A DNA stretch of 38,840 nt, from positions 1-38,840 of the forward strand of contig JBELHA010000028.1 in assembly GCA_042091695.1 (NCBI GenBank). Reading direction: 5' to 3'. This stretch comes from Flavicella sp042091695 (GTDB lineage: Bacteria > Bacteroidota > Bacteroidia > Flavobacteriales > Flavobacteriaceae). The translations under genes and the position numbers were made by a program. This document shows, piece after piece, positions 25,637 through 35,264 of the stretch (the stretch's first letter is position 1; every line of letters begins with the position of its first letter). Under the pieces are notes generated by a model. The model saw only the letters and a program-made list of their open reading frames with translations. It was not told where the DNA came from and made no database searches.

Positions 25637-26200
25637 CTACGGAAGCCACTTTTCTTCCTTTGCTCCTAAATCTAATGTCAATTTTCGTGCCAGTACAAAT
25701 AAATAGTCTGACAAACGGTTCAGATATTCCAAAAGTATGGGTTGGACATAGGTGTTTTCAGCTAATAATACCACCAAACGCTCGGCTCTCCTACAAACTG
25801 ACCTTGACAAATGACAATATGACACAGTTGTATGTCCTCCTGGTAAAATAAAATGTGTCATCGGAGCTAAAGTGGCATCCATACGATCAATTTCTTTTTC
25901 AAGAAATAGTACATGTGAAGTATCTATACTACACGCATCTATTTTTTCTTTCGTTTTGTCTTTTTTCATATTTTCCTCTGGAGTTGCTAAAACAGCCCCA
26001 ACTGAAAACAACTCTTTTTGAATCTTCACCAAGGCATCGTAGCTAAGTGCATCAATTTGTTGATCTCTCAACAGGCCAATATAGGAATTCAATTCATCGA
26101 TCGTACCAAATGTTTCGATTCTAAGGTGTCCCTTTGATACTCTAGAACCACCAAACAAACTCGTTTTACCTTGATCTCCTGTTTTTGTATAAATTTTCAT
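25637..26200 (-). CDS. Cob(I)alamin adenosyltransferase, PduO type
   Basis: Corrinoid adenosyltransferase of 187 residues that transfers the adenosyl group of ATP to cob(I)alamin, giving coenzyme B12. The ATP-binding N-terminus KIYTKTGDQGKTSLFGGSRVSK and the motif ETFGTIDELNSYIGL are diagnostic. The active-site helix SRSVCRRAERLVVLL holds the conserved Arg and Glu. The C-terminal NRLSDYLFVLAR completes the four-helix bundle pattern. No other cobalamin genes are nearby, so it may serve salvage for B12-dependent enzymes encoded elsewhere. It lies 4 nt after the methyltransferase gene and is probably co-transcribed with it. Confidence 0.92.
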   Translation of the reverse strand: MKIYTKTGDQGKTSLFGGSRVSKGHLRIETFGTIDELNSYIGLLRDQQIDALSYDALVKIQKELFSVGAVLATPEENMKKDKTKEKIDACSIDTSHVLFLEKEIDRMDATLAPMTHFILPGGHTTVSYCHLSRSVCRRAERLVVLLAENTYVQPILLEYLNRLSDYLFVLARKLTLDLGAKEEKWLP

Positions 26201-26204
26201 ACTG

Positions 26205-26981
26205 CTAAATTCTTATAGTAAAATGTTCTTTTCGCTGTTCTTTCCTGAAGAATACAATCCCCCATTGGAATGTTGTAATACTGACTGTCACTTGTACTTC
26301 ATTTTTTATTTCCTCCCAAGCTTCAGTCATTTCCTTAGACCAATGTATGTCATCAAAAACAAAAACAGAATCATTGTGTTTGTGTTGCAATGCTTTTCTA
26401 AAATACAAAAGTGTAGCGTTTTTTGAATGATTTCCATCAAAATAAATAAAATCAAATTTTTGACCTGACAGTACTTTGTCTAAAGTAACACCAAATTCAC
26501 CGACTACAAATTCAGTGGAATTCAATCCAAAACGAGCAAACCTATCTTTTGCAACAGATGCTGTGTTCTTGCACCCTTCTAAAGAAATTGTTTTGCCTGA
26601 ACTTGTTTTGTGAGCAATACAAGCAGTTGAAATCCCCAGCGATGTTCCAATTTCAAGATTGTTCTTTGCATCAAAATAAGAAATCAAACGCATTAACAAC
26701 AGACCGTATTTTTTAGACACACTAGCAACCTTTGCTATTTTTGAAACAGCACGATCGTTGCTTTTAAAAACACGAGAACCAGCTCCAAAGTCTTCAACCC
26801 TAATACGTTCAGTAGTATGTAATAATGAGTTTTTATAGGTTTTAAAAAAGGTATTATCAGCTTTACTACTTTTAGCATAAAAACATTTAGTGACTAAATT
26901 ATAGACAAATGGAGAGTGAACTCCGTGTTGATTTGTTGCCCTAAAAAGGTATGAAAAATATGATTTAATTCTAAAAAACAT
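26205..26981 (-). CDS. Class I SAM-dependent methyltransferase
   Basis: Protein of 258 residues. The N-terminus FFRIKSYFSYLFRATNQHGVHSPFVYNLV is typical of a Bacteroidota group of O-methyltransferase-like proteins. The SAM-binding motif I is NNLEIGTSLGISTACIA (about 109-125). Motif FDFIYFDGNHSKNATLLYF (about 177-195) follows, then SVFVFDDIHWSKEMTEAW, which resembles the metal-binding DD of catechol-type O-methyltransferases. The substrate is unknown. It is followed after 4 nt by the cobalamin adenosyltransferase gene, with no evident biochemical link. Confidence 0.82.
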   Translation of the reverse strand: MFFRIKSYFSYLFRATNQHGVHSPFVYNLVTKCFYAKSSKADNTFFKTYKNSLLHTTERIRVEDFGAGSRVFKSNDRAVSKIAKVASVSKKYGLLLMRLISYFDAKNNLEIGTSLGISTACIAHKTSSGKTISLEGCKNTASVAKDRFARFGLNSTEFVVGEFGVTLDKVLSGQKFDFIYFDGNHSKNATLLYFRKALQHKHNDSVFVFDDIHWSKEMTEAWEEIKNEVQVTVSITTFQWGIVFFRKEQRKEHFTIRI

Positions 26982-27041
26982 CTTTGTATATTGCGTGTTG
27001 TAAAAGTACGGTAAATTTTATTTTTTGTGAACAAATAAATA

Positions 27042-27049
27042 TATATTTG
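27042..27049 (+). promoter_or_regulatory. Candidate -7 element (TATATTTG) of the polysaccharide export operon
   Basis: Perfect TAnnTTTG match 20 nt before the wza-type start codon. A TTTG lies 14 nt upstream, closer than the usual 19 nt, so the -33 element is uncertain. Confidence 0.5.
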
Positions 27050-27069
27050 CTGATTAAAACGCTATTTAA

Positions 27070-27855
27070 ATGAATAAATTTTTTGCATCTCTTGGGTTGC
27101 TACTAATACTTTCTTCTTGTGTGCCTTATAAAAAAGTGGTGTATTTTCAAGAAAAGGATAATTACAAAACAAACTACCCACAAACTAGCATCCCTCCTTA
27201 CAAACTGCAGATCAACGACATACTAATGATTACGATTCGTTCTAAGAATGAAGAATTGGTAAAGTTATTTAGCAACGAAACAGGAAATCAAAATCAAGCA
27301 AATCAAATGTCAGATGCACAGGCTTACATGTCTGGGTACAGTGTTGATGCACATGGAAACATACGACTTCCTTATATTGGAGAATTAAATGTTCTTGACT
27401 ACACAACAGACCAAGTACGAGTTAAGATAAAAGATGAATTGAAAAAATATATAAATATAGGTAATAGTCTTTTTGTAACTGTAAAACTGGCAGGAATACG
27501 TTATACTATATTGGGTGACATAAGTGGTTCAGGAACCAAAGTACTATACCAAAACAAAGTAAATATCATAGAGGCAATTTCCAATTCAGGAGATATACTA
27601 CCTACAGGAGATAGAACTCAAGTAGAAGTTTTTAGAAAAGAAATGGGGGAATTAAAAAAATACACTATTGACATTACGCAATTAAGTTTGTTTGATTCTG
27701 AGGCGTTCAATGTATTGCCAAATGACATCATTTATATCAGGCCAATCAAGACCAAAACATGGGGAGTAGGTACGACAGGATTGCAAACCTTCACTACTTT
27801 TACTTCAATTTTTTCCTTTATCATAACTACCTTTTTATTGGTACAATCTTTATAG
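27070..27855 (+). CDS. Polysaccharide export outer-membrane lipoprotein (Wza-like)
   Basis: Lipoprotein of 261 residues. Signal peptide MNKFFASLGLLLILSSC has lipobox LSSC with lipidated C17. A polysaccharide export (Poly_export) domain begins at YKLQINDILMITIRS (about 44-130), with the Wza-type stretch GYSVDAHGNIRLPYIGELNVLDYTTDQVR. A SLBB-type domain follows (about 145-225, LAGIRYTILGDISGSGT through VLPNDIIYIRP). A C-terminal hydrophobic segment (LQTFTTFTSIFSFIITTFLLV) may cross the outer membrane as in Wza. It would form the export channel for a capsule or exopolysaccharide together with the Wzc-like protein 10 nt downstream. Confidence 0.9.
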   Translation: MNKFFASLGLLLILSSCVPYKKVVYFQEKDNYKTNYPQTSIPPYKLQINDILMITIRSKNEELVKLFSNETGNQNQANQMSDAQAYMSGYSVDAHGNIRLPYIGELNVLDYTTDQVRVKIKDELKKYINIGNSLFVTVKLAGIRYTILGDISGSGTKVLYQNKVNIIEAISNSGDILPTGDRTQVEVFRKEMGELKKYTIDITQLSLFDSEAFNVLPNDIIYIRPIKTKTWGVGTTGLQTFTTFTSIFSFIITTFLLVQSL

Positions 27856-27865
27856 TAGACGTTCT

Positions 27866-29977
27866 ATGCAAACAAATAACTCCCCAAAACAAAATAGTAC
27901 TAGCGAGGACAATTCAATTGAGCTAAAGTTGTTTTTAAATCGTGTACTAGGGCATTGGAAACTATTTATTGTAATGAGTATCATCGCCCTTAGCATTGCT
28001 AATTTCAAAAATGGATATGATGAAAAATCATACCAGATAGACGCTACTATTACAACTAAAGAAGAAAAAAACACACTGTTTGATTCTAATGGTATGGGGT
28101 TTAGTGTGGGAGGACCTAGTAATGAGGTAGAATCCATAACCACTAATCTAAAATCGAGAACCCACAACGAGAATGTAGTCTCTAAATTAAAGTTTTATAT
28201 AGACTATTTAGAAGAAGGGAAATACAGAAAAGAAGATGTTTATGGAAAAACTCCTTTTGAGGTAACTACCAATACCACAGATTATCAAATCCTTGGAGAA
28301 TACATACAAATTCAATTTTTAGAAGGCAACCAAGTAAAGGTTAGTGTCGAATTTCAATCTATAGAAAAAAATAAAACACTTTACGAATACAACACACATA
28401 CCTTTTCCACTTACAATCCTAAGAAAAAAAAATACGAAAAAACATTTAGTGTATATGAGGAAATTAAAACACCTTTTGCTACATTTAGATTGGAGAAAAA
28501 ACATGAATTCTCTACTTCGAAACCCTATTTTATAAGATTTAATAGTTTTAATGGTACGGTAAAAAGATACCAAGCTATTCGAGTTACAAGTACCCAACGA
28601 GGAGGATCCATACTTAAGATATCCTTGATAGGTGCCAACAAAAACAGACTCGTAAAATACATCAATACAACTATAAAAGTATTGGGGCAAGTACAAAAAG
28701 ATTCCAAGATAGCCTATGCAGTAAAAACCAAATCGTACATTGATAATTTATTTAAAAACGAAGCAAAGAAACTTGAGAATATAGAATTTTTATTATCAAA
28801 ATTTAAAGATTCTACCAATCTCTACAATATCGAAGCTGAAGGTCAAAGAATATTTACAAGAATCGCCTCTATAGATGAACAACTATTGGAAAACCAGAGA
28901 GATTTAGACAATGTTTTGGGATTGCGTAAGTACTTAAAGGACCACGATCAGACAACCAAAGCAATACCGGCTCCCTCAGTAATTGATATCAAAGACCCCA
29001 CTGTACAATCAAACTCTTTGGAGCTCATTACACTGGTAACTTTGAAAAATGAATTGGAAGATGCTGGAGTAACAGGTATTCACCCAGAAATGATCGATAT
29101 TAGAAATAGAATTGACACACGCAAAGAAATTGTTTATGAAAACCTGCGGTCTCTAGAGCAAAAGAATAGAGCGGATCAAAAGCTACTTGAATTGCAACTT
29201 AAAAACCTTAACAGAGATCTTAAAAAAATACCAAAACTAGAACAAGAGTTAGTGCAGTATTCACGAAACTATGCGCAAACAGAAGCTAATTTTAACTATT
29301 TGAAACAAAAAAGTTACGAAGCAGGGAGTGCGATTGCTGCAAATGTGTCTGATATTAGAGTTTTGGACGACGCTAAAGACACAGGTCAAGGTTCCTCAAA
29401 ACCTAACAAACAATTCAACTATATGGTTTCAGTAATGTTGGCTGTTATTCTATGTTTGTTTTATATTATAGCATTACAACTTTTTGACAACACAATTAAT
29501 TCTGTTGAAGAAATAGAAAATATGTATCAGATACCAGTAATAGGAGTTGTTGGTAAAAACAAATACGATTCCAATTTGATAGTTTTGGACAAACCAAAAT
29601 CAAGCGTTTCTGAATCATTCAGGGCATTGCGTTCTAACATGCAGTTTTTCTACAAAAAGAAAACAAATAAAAACTCTAAAACAGTTCTTTTTACTTCTTC
29701 TGTATCAGGAGAAGGGAAAACTTTAATTTCTGCTAACATAGCTACTGCATTTGCTTTGAGTGGTAAGAAAACAATTGTTATTGGCTTTGATATGAGAAAG
29801 CCAAAAATTCACAAAATCTTAAACGTATCAAATGAGGTTGGTGCTGCAAACTATCTTTCAGATGATATCGAAATAGATGCTATCATTAAAAAGTCTACAG
29901 TTCCAATGTTAGATGTTATCACTTCTGGTCCGGTTCCTCCTAACCCTTCAGAATTATTGATGAGTGACAAAACACAA
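27866..29977 (+). CDS. Wzc-like tyrosine autokinase / chain-length protein, 3' end lost in assembly gap
   Basis: Inner-membrane co-polymerase and BY-kinase of capsule export; 704 residues are present before the N run. A first membrane helix lies near 32-48 (HWKLFIVMSIIALSIANF). A long periplasmic Wzz-like domain with predicted coiled coil (about 290-500) follows, then a second membrane helix near 515-538 (YMVSVMLAVILCLFYIIAL). The cytosolic kinase begins with a FRALRSNMQFF segment, Walker A SVSGEGKT (about 612-619) and Walker A' FDMRKPK (about 640). Walker B and the C-terminal tyrosine cluster are missing, probably 80-100 residues. Apparent translation beyond the gap is meaningless because the far side belongs to recG on the other strand. 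Confidence 0.9.
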
Positions 29978-30077
29978 NNNNNNNNNNNNNNNNNNNNNNN
30001 NNNNNNNNNNNNNNNNNNNNNNNNNNNNNNNNNNNNNNNNNNNNNNNNNNNNNNNNNNNNNNNNNNNNNNNNNNNNN
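29978..30077. other. Assembly gap of 100 N
   Basis: Exactly 100 N, the conventional filler for a scaffold gap of unknown size. It interrupts the Wzc-like gene on the left and recG on the right, which converge on it. The missing parts of both genes alone should need about 350-400 bases, so the true distance is larger than 100. Further polysaccharide genes could be absent. Confidence 0.99.
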
Positions 30078-32094
30078 GATCTTCTAACAAAAGATTTTTA
30101 GCCTCATTTCTAGCGATTTGTAATATCTCTTTGTCCTTGACTAAATCTGCAATTTTCATTGCGTGAATCCCACTTTGTTGCGTTCCCATTAGGTTTCCTG
30201 GACCACGTAATTTCAAGTCTACTTCTGCAATTTCAAAACCATCAGACGTGGATACCATAGTTTCTAAGCGTGTTTTGGAATCTTGAGATAACTTAAAACT
30301 AGTCATCAATATACAATAACTCTGATCAGCTCCCCTACCTACGCGACCTCTTAACTGATGTAATTGAGAGAGTCCAAAACGCTCTGCACTTTCTACAATC
30401 ATAATACTTGCATTGGGAACGTTTACCCCCACTTCAATCACAGTAGTAGCCACCATGATCTGTGTTTCTCCTTTGACGAAACGTTGCATTTCATAATCTT
30501 TATCCACAGCCTTCATCTGTCCATGAACGATGCTTAGTTGGTATTGAGGACTTGGAAAAGACCTAGCAATACTTTCATAACCATCCATCAAATCTTTATA
30601 GTCCATCGCTTCTGATTCTTGAATCAATGGATATACAATATACACCTGTCTTCCTTTGGCTATCTCATCTTTCATGAATTTAAAAACAGCCAAACGGTTT
30701 TTGTCATAACGATGAACCGTCTGTACGGGTTTTCTTCCAGGAGGCAGTTCATCTATCACAGAAACGTCCAAATCACCATATACACTCATGGCTAGGGTTC
30801 TTGGAATAGGCGTTGCAGTCATAACGAGTACGTGTGGAGGCAGACTATTTTTCATCCACATCTTTGAACGTTGGGCGACTCCAAAACGATGTTGCTCATC
30901 GATTACAGCCATGCCCAAGTTTTTAAAAACTACCTTGTCTTCCAAAATAGCGTGAGTACCTATCAAAATTTGTAAAGACCCATCTTCTAAACCTTCGTGA
31001 ATCACCCTTCGAGCTTTCGTTTTTACAGAACCTGTCAATAGACCCACTGATATATTCATTGAAGCCAAGGCTTCTTTTATTGCGGTATAGTGCTGTACCG
31101 CCAATATTTCAGTTGGTGCCAACATAGCTGTCTGGAACCCGTTATCCAAAGCGATCAACATTGACAACAAGGCAACAATCGTTTTCCCAGATCCAACATC
31201 ACCTTGAAGTAATCGATTCATATGCACTCCTGTCTTTAAGTCATAACGAATTTCTTTCAGTACCCTTTTTTGAGCATTTGTTAGCTCGAATTCCAAATGA
31301 TTGTTATAAAAACCATGGAAAGAATCTCCGACTGTTTCAAAGGGATACCCTTTTATTTTTTCTTTACGTTGTTGCTTTTTGGATAAAAGTTCTAACTGAA
31401 TAAAAAATAATTCTTCAAACTTCAAGCGAAACTGTGCTTTTGCCAAGAGTTCCTGGTTTTTGGGAAAATGCGCCTGTAAAAGTGCTTCGTTTCGTGGTAA
31501 TAAATCATAGGTAGAACAAATACGCTCTGAAAGTGTTTCAGGAATGATCTTATAAAAATCTCGAAAGAGATGTTCTAGTATATTGGCAATAACTTTATTG
31601 CTCACCCCTTTATTAGAAAGTTTTTCTGTCGATGGGTATACCGGGAACATTGTTTTTTTTATGCCCTTATTGTGGAGACTTAACAATTCCAATTCAGGAT
31701 GTGGCATGCTAAAGTTACCATTGTAAAAATTGGTTTTCCCATAGATTACGTAGGGGACATTTAACTTTAAAGAATCTTTAATCCACTTGGCACCTTTGAA
31801 CCATACGAGCTCCATAGTCCCCGTATCATCAGAAAAAGTAGCCGTCAAACGACTCCCTCGTTTTTGTTTAACAGATCTAACTTGTGTTATTTTTCCAATA
31901 ATTTGAAGTTCTGCCGAAGTCGGTTGCAATTCATTGATTCTGTAAAAACGACTCTTGTCTATATACCGAAAAGGAAAAAGCGAAAAAAAGTCAGACACAT
32001 TCCGAATTCTCAATTCAGAAAACAACAATTCAGCACGTGCAGGACCTACACCTTTAAGGTATGAAACAGGAGTTGAAAAATCGGGTGCTGACAT
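30078..32094 (-). CDS. recG: ATP-dependent DNA helicase RecG, C-terminal end lost in gap
   Basis: Branch-migration helicase that remodels stalled forks and Holliday junctions; 672 residues are visible and only about 30 C-terminal ones should be missing. The N-terminal wedge/OB domain includes TPVSYLKGVGPARAELL and the OB-fold stretch LQIIGKITQVRSVKQKRGSRLTATF. Helicase motifs: I LLQGDVGSGKT, Ia MLAPTEILAVQH, II VIDEQHRFGV, III MTATPIPRT, then domain 2 with IVHGQMKAVDKD, ATTVIEVGVNVPNA and QLHQLRGRVGRG. The C-terminal wedge-contact region FEIAEVDLKLRGPGNLMGTQQSG is also present. The start at 32094 has a candidate -7 element 19 nt upstream. Confidence 0.95.
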
Positions 32095-32113
32095 ATAAAA
32101 TAGCTGCTTTTTT

Positions 32114-32121
32114 CAAAATTA
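32114..32121 (-). promoter_or_regulatory. Candidate -7 element (TAATTTTG) of recG
   Basis: TAnnTTTG match on the minus strand, 19 nt before the recG ATG. No -33 partner at normal spacing. In AT-rich DNA such matches also occur by chance. Confidence 0.35.
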
Positions 32122-32288
32122 CAAAAAATCAAAAAAGAATACTATTCTTACTGAGAAATAGGTTAAAATAAACGATTAAACACAAAAAGTTGAGACTCCT
32201 ACACGTCTAATTAAAAAACAAATGTTCAAACAAAACCATCGCGAATTTAAAAAACAAAAGAGGTTCTCGTTTTCCCATTTGATTTGAG

Positions 32289-32296
32289 TACATTTG
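32289..32296 (+). promoter_or_regulatory. Candidate -7 element (TACATTTG) of the RsmB-like gene
   Basis: TAnnTTTG match 19 nt before the ATG at 32316. The region to recG (32095-32288) holds nothing else that I can identify. Confidence 0.45.
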
Positions 32297-32315
32297 CATT
32301 CTCAAATAGAACACA

Positions 32316-33521
32316 ATGCGATTACATAGAAACTTAGTATTTACGGTGATTGATTCACTAAATGCCATATTCAACGAAGGAGTTTACGCTGACAAAGCTG
32401 TAGAAGCAGCTCTAAAAAAAGACCCTAGATGGGGCGCTAGAGATCGAAAGTTTGTTGCAGAAACCATTTACGAGATCGTACGATGGAAACGTCTGTACAA
32501 TGAAATTGCTGAAACTAAAGAGCATTATACGAGAGAAAATATTTGGAAAGTATTTACTGTTTGGGCGGTGTTGAGAGGCATCAAGTTACCCGATTGGAAA
32601 TACTTTGAGAACGCTCCTGAAAGACGTATCAAAGGAAAATTTGACCAAGTGCAGAGCATCCGAAAAATCAAAGAGTCTATTCCAGATTGGATGGACAATT
32701 TAGGAGTCAAAGAATTGGGAGCAAAATGGGACAAAGAGATTACTGCTTTGAACATTCAAGCGCCAGTAGTTTTGAGAGCCAATACCTTGAGAACTACTCG
32801 ACAACAACTAGAGAGGTCTTTAAATGAAAATGAGATCGAAACAAGAGTTGATGCCAACTATAAAGATGCATTGATTTTAAAAGAACGTAAAAACGTTTTT
32901 AGAACAGATGCATTTAAAAGTGGGTTTTTTGAAGTACAAGATGCTTCTTCTCAATTGGTTGCAGAATTTCTAGAAGTAAAACCTGGAATGCGCGTTGTTG
33001 ATACCTGCGCAGGTGCTGGTGGAAAAACACTTCACTTAGCTGCATTGATGGAAAACAAAGGGCAAATCATTGCGATGGATATCTATGCTGGAAAGCTCAA
33101 AGAATTAAAACGTAGAGCAAAGAGAGCAGGTGCACACAATATAACTCCTAGAGTGATCGAATCTTCAAAAACGATTAAAAAGCTTAAGGAAAGTGCTGAC
33201 AGAGTTTTGATTGATGCTCCATGTTCCGGCTTGGGAGTACTGAAAAGAAACCCTGATGCCAAATGGAAATTACAACCTGAATTTATTGAAAATATCAAGA
33301 AAACACAGGCTGAAATTTTAGAAAGCTATTCTAGAATTGTCAAAAAAGGAGGGAAAATGGTCTATGCTACCTGTTCAATACTACCTTCTGAAAATGAAGA
33401 ACAAGTCGCTAAATTTCTTAAAAACAATAGTGATTTCACAAAGGTAAAAGAAAATAAAGTCTTGCCTTCAAAAAGTGGTTATGATGGATTTTATATGGCT
33501 TTGTTAGAGAAGAAGGCTTAA
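32316..33521 (+). CDS. RsmB/NOP-family RNA (cytosine-5) methyltransferase
   Basis: SAM-dependent enzyme of 401 residues expected to methylate cytosine C5 in rRNA or tRNA. The N-terminal part (about 1-130) is helical, like the NusB-type domain of RsmB. The SAM site is VVDTCAGAGGKTLHLA (227-242), with MDIYAGKLKELKRRAKRAG after it. Both catalytic cysteines are present: C303 in DAPCSGLG (motif IV) and C353 in YATCSILPSENEEQ (motif VI). The exact target base cannot be assigned; RsmB (16S C967) is the nearest characterised member. It is monocistronic with a perfect terminator. Confidence 0.88.
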   Translation: MRLHRNLVFTVIDSLNAIFNEGVYADKAVEAALKKDPRWGARDRKFVAETIYEIVRWKRLYNEIAETKEHYTRENIWKVFTVWAVLRGIKLPDWKYFENAPERRIKGKFDQVQSIRKIKESIPDWMDNLGVKELGAKWDKEITALNIQAPVVLRANTLRTTRQQLERSLNENEIETRVDANYKDALILKERKNVFRTDAFKSGFFEVQDASSQLVAEFLEVKPGMRVVDTCAGAGGKTLHLAALMENKGQIIAMDIYAGKLKELKRRAKRAGAHNITPRVIESSKTIKKLKESADRVLIDAPCSGLGVLKRNPDAKWKLQPEFIENIKKTQAEILESYSRIVKKGGKMVYATCSILPSENEEQVAKFLKNNSDFTKVKENKVLPSKSGYDGFYMALLEKKA

Positions 33522-33543
33522 TATAAGAGTTCAAATTTTATTT

Positions 33544-33577
33544 AAAAAACCTCCAAGTGTCTACTTGGAGGTTTTTT
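33544..33577. terminator. Terminator after the RsmB-like gene, bidirectional form
   Basis: Perfect 15-bp inverted repeat AAAAAACCTCCAAGT / ACTTGGAGGTTTTTT with a 4-nt loop. It lies between convergent genes, so it could also end hxlR-type transcription. The rest of the interval to 33690 shows nothing. Confidence 0.95.
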
Positions 33578-33690
33578 CTATTGGATGCTTTGGTGTTTTC
33601 TAGGTTATTCTAATTTATTTCAACTCTTGTTTAGATACGTGATGCCTTGCTAAATTTTTAAGTTAGCTCTCAAAAGAAGTACTTTTATCA

Positions 33691-34122
33691 TTAGGCTTCG
33701 ACCCAATGCATATCTTTGTAAGCACTTATGATATTTTGTATGCCTTGCTCTTTATCTTTCAATAAAACCTCCATACGCGCATCGTAGGCAACCGTATGTC
33801 CATCTCCACAGGCACCACTTGAAGCCCATAAGGCCAACTCAACAACAATAGGAGCTAATGAAAGTCCTTTTTCTGTCAAAATATATAACTTGGTTTTTTT
33901 GTTGTGTGGTAGGTTTTCTTTACGTACAAAACCCTGAGATTCCAATGTCTTCAAACGCGTAGACAATATATTAGTCGCAATGGCCTCATCACACTCGGAA
34001 AAACCCTTAAACGTTTTTTTTCCTTCCAACAACATTTGTTTTACTATGACCAACGTCCACTTATCACCTACTATATCAAGGGCAGAAGTTATGGGACAGG
34101 AAGATCTAAAATCATTCTTCAT
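33691..34122 (-). CDS. HxlR-family transcriptional regulator
   Basis: Winged-helix DNA-binding protein of 143 residues. The HxlR signature is clear: CPITSALDIVGDKWTLVIVKQMLLEGKKTFKGFSE, then the recognition part IATNILSTRLKTLESQGFVRKENLP and the wing KTKLYILTEKGLSLAPIVVELALW. A cysteine at the usual N-terminal position (SSC-P) is the one that senses electrophiles or oxidants in several family members. Divergent from a short-chain reductase gene with overlapping promoters, it probably represses that gene. Confidence 0.88.
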   Translation of the reverse strand: MKNDFRSSCPITSALDIVGDKWTLVIVKQMLLEGKKTFKGFSECDEAIATNILSTRLKTLESQGFVRKENLPHNKKTKLYILTEKGLSLAPIVVELALWASSGACGDGHTVAYDARMEVLLKDKEQGIQNIISAYKDMHWVEA

Positions 34123-34143
34123 CAGTTCTTATCTTTAATTCAC

Positions 34144-34174
34144 TTGCAAATTAAAAGTTATTTAGTTACTTTTG
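34144..34174 (+). promoter_or_regulatory. Promoter of the reductase gene (TTG-N20-TACTTTTG)
   Basis: TTG at 34144-34146 and TACTTTTG at 34167-34174, 20 nt apart. The ATG is 37 nt downstream of the -7 element. Confidence 0.6.
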
Positions 34175-34192
34175 CTTGCGAAACAAAAGTAA
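34166..34192. promoter_or_regulatory. Inverted repeat forming opposed -7 elements; likely HxlR operator
   Basis: TTACTTTTG (34166-34174) and CAAAAGTAA (34184-34192) form a perfect 9-bp inverted repeat with a 9-nt centre. Each arm is also a TAnnTTTG -7 element, one reading toward the reductase and one (34191-34184, minus strand) toward hxlR. Two polymerases could not occupy both, and a dimeric HxlR protein bound here would block both. Confidence 0.6.
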
Positions 34193-34211
34193 TAAATAAA
34201 ATCCATATAAA

Positions 34212-35207
34212 ATGAAAAAAGTATTAGTAACAGGAGTATCTGGTTTTGTAGGACAACATTGCGCCGTTGAATTATTAAAAAACGGGTATGCTGTAAAAGG
34301 TTCTGTAAGGAGTCTTTCGCGTACTGAGGAAGTAATCAATGGTATTAAAAAAGAAGTAGATCCTAAAGAAAATTTGGAGTTTTGTGAATTGAACTTATTA
34401 GACGATGCTGGATGGAAAGAAGCAATGGAAGGTTGTGAATATGTATTACACATTGCATCTCCATTTGTGATTGCTGAACCAAAAGACGAAAATGAATTGA
34501 TCAAACCTGCAGTAGATGGTGCTTTAAGAGCCTTAAAATTTGCCAAAAAAGCAGGTATTAAAAAAGTGGTATTGACTTCCTCTACGGTTTCTATGGCAGG
34601 TGATAAAAAAATAAATCACTTGACACAAGACAGTTGGACGGATGCGCAAAACGACAAGGTTTCTGCTTATATAAAAAGTAAAGCGATGGCTGAAAAGGCA
34701 GCGTGGGACTTTTACAACAAACAAGAGGGAGACAAAATGGAATTGACTGTTGTAAACCCGGGACCAATCTATGGACCTACATTGACAGGAAATAAGTCAG
34801 GAGCTTCCATGGAGATGATTTCTAAAATTATTTCTGGTGAAATGGGTGCTTTTCCGAAGTGTGAATACGTGATGTCTGATGTAAGAGACATTGCTAAAAT
34901 CCATGTCAAAGCATTGGAAAATGAGGCTTCAAATGGAAAGCGTTTTATCGTAACTTCAGAGGAATCTCACTCCTTTGTAGGTATTGCAAAAATATTAAAA
35001 GCCAATGGTTATGAAAAAGTAGGAACCAAAGAAGCTCCTTCTTTCTTGTTGAAGATCTTAAGTAATTTTAATAGTGAATTGAAGGGAATGAAACCGTTTA
35101 TCGACGCTAAGATTACAGCAGATATTTCAGAAACAAAGAAAACGTTTGATTGGAGCCCAATGGGCTTTGAAAAGACTATCTTGGATACAGCCAAGTCACT
35201 TTCATAA
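34212..35207 (+). CDS. NAD(P)-dependent extended SDR (aldehyde reductase / dihydroflavonol-4-reductase-like)
   Basis: Cytosolic oxidoreductase of 331 residues. The Rossmann motif TGVSGFVG carries G8-x2-G11-x2-G14. The active site has the SSTV region (about 122-126) and the YxxxK pair Y153/K157 (SAYIKSKAMAE). The segment ASPFVIAEPKDENELIKPAVDGALRAL and VVNPGPIYGPTL are typical of the extended SDR group that reduces aldehydes or ketones, such as methylglyoxal and dihydroflavonols. Control by an HxlR regulator would suit a role in removing reactive aldehydes, which is inference. A terminator follows. Confidence 0.87.
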   Translation: MKKVLVTGVSGFVGQHCAVELLKNGYAVKGSVRSLSRTEEVINGIKKEVDPKENLEFCELNLLDDAGWKEAMEGCEYVLHIASPFVIAEPKDENELIKPAVDGALRALKFAKKAGIKKVVLTSSTVSMAGDKKINHLTQDSWTDAQNDKVSAYIKSKAMAEKAAWDFYNKQEGDKMELTVVNPGPIYGPTLTGNKSGASMEMISKIISGEMGAFPKCEYVMSDVRDIAKIHVKALENEASNGKRFIVTSEESHSFVGIAKILKANGYEKVGTKEAPSFLLKILSNFNSELKGMKPFIDAKITADISETKKTFDWSPMGFEKTILDTAKSLS

Positions 35208-35229
35208 GTAAAAAATAAATATTCTAAAG

Positions 35230-35264
35230 AAAAAACCGAAAAGTAAATCACTTTTCGGTTTTTT
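35230..35264. terminator. Bidirectional terminator between the reductase gene and the metal-uptake operon
   Basis: Perfect 15-bp inverted repeat AAAAAACCGAAAAGT / ACTTTTCGGTTTTTT with a 5-nt loop. Its right end overlaps the last base of the Fur-family gene's stop codon. Confidence 0.94.

Noticed and set aside
29851..30166. Apparent continuation of reading frames across the N run on both strands
   Set aside because: N bases translate as unknown, and the two sides belong to convergent genes (Wzc-like and recG). The apparent C-terminal extensions are antisense sequence of the other gene.
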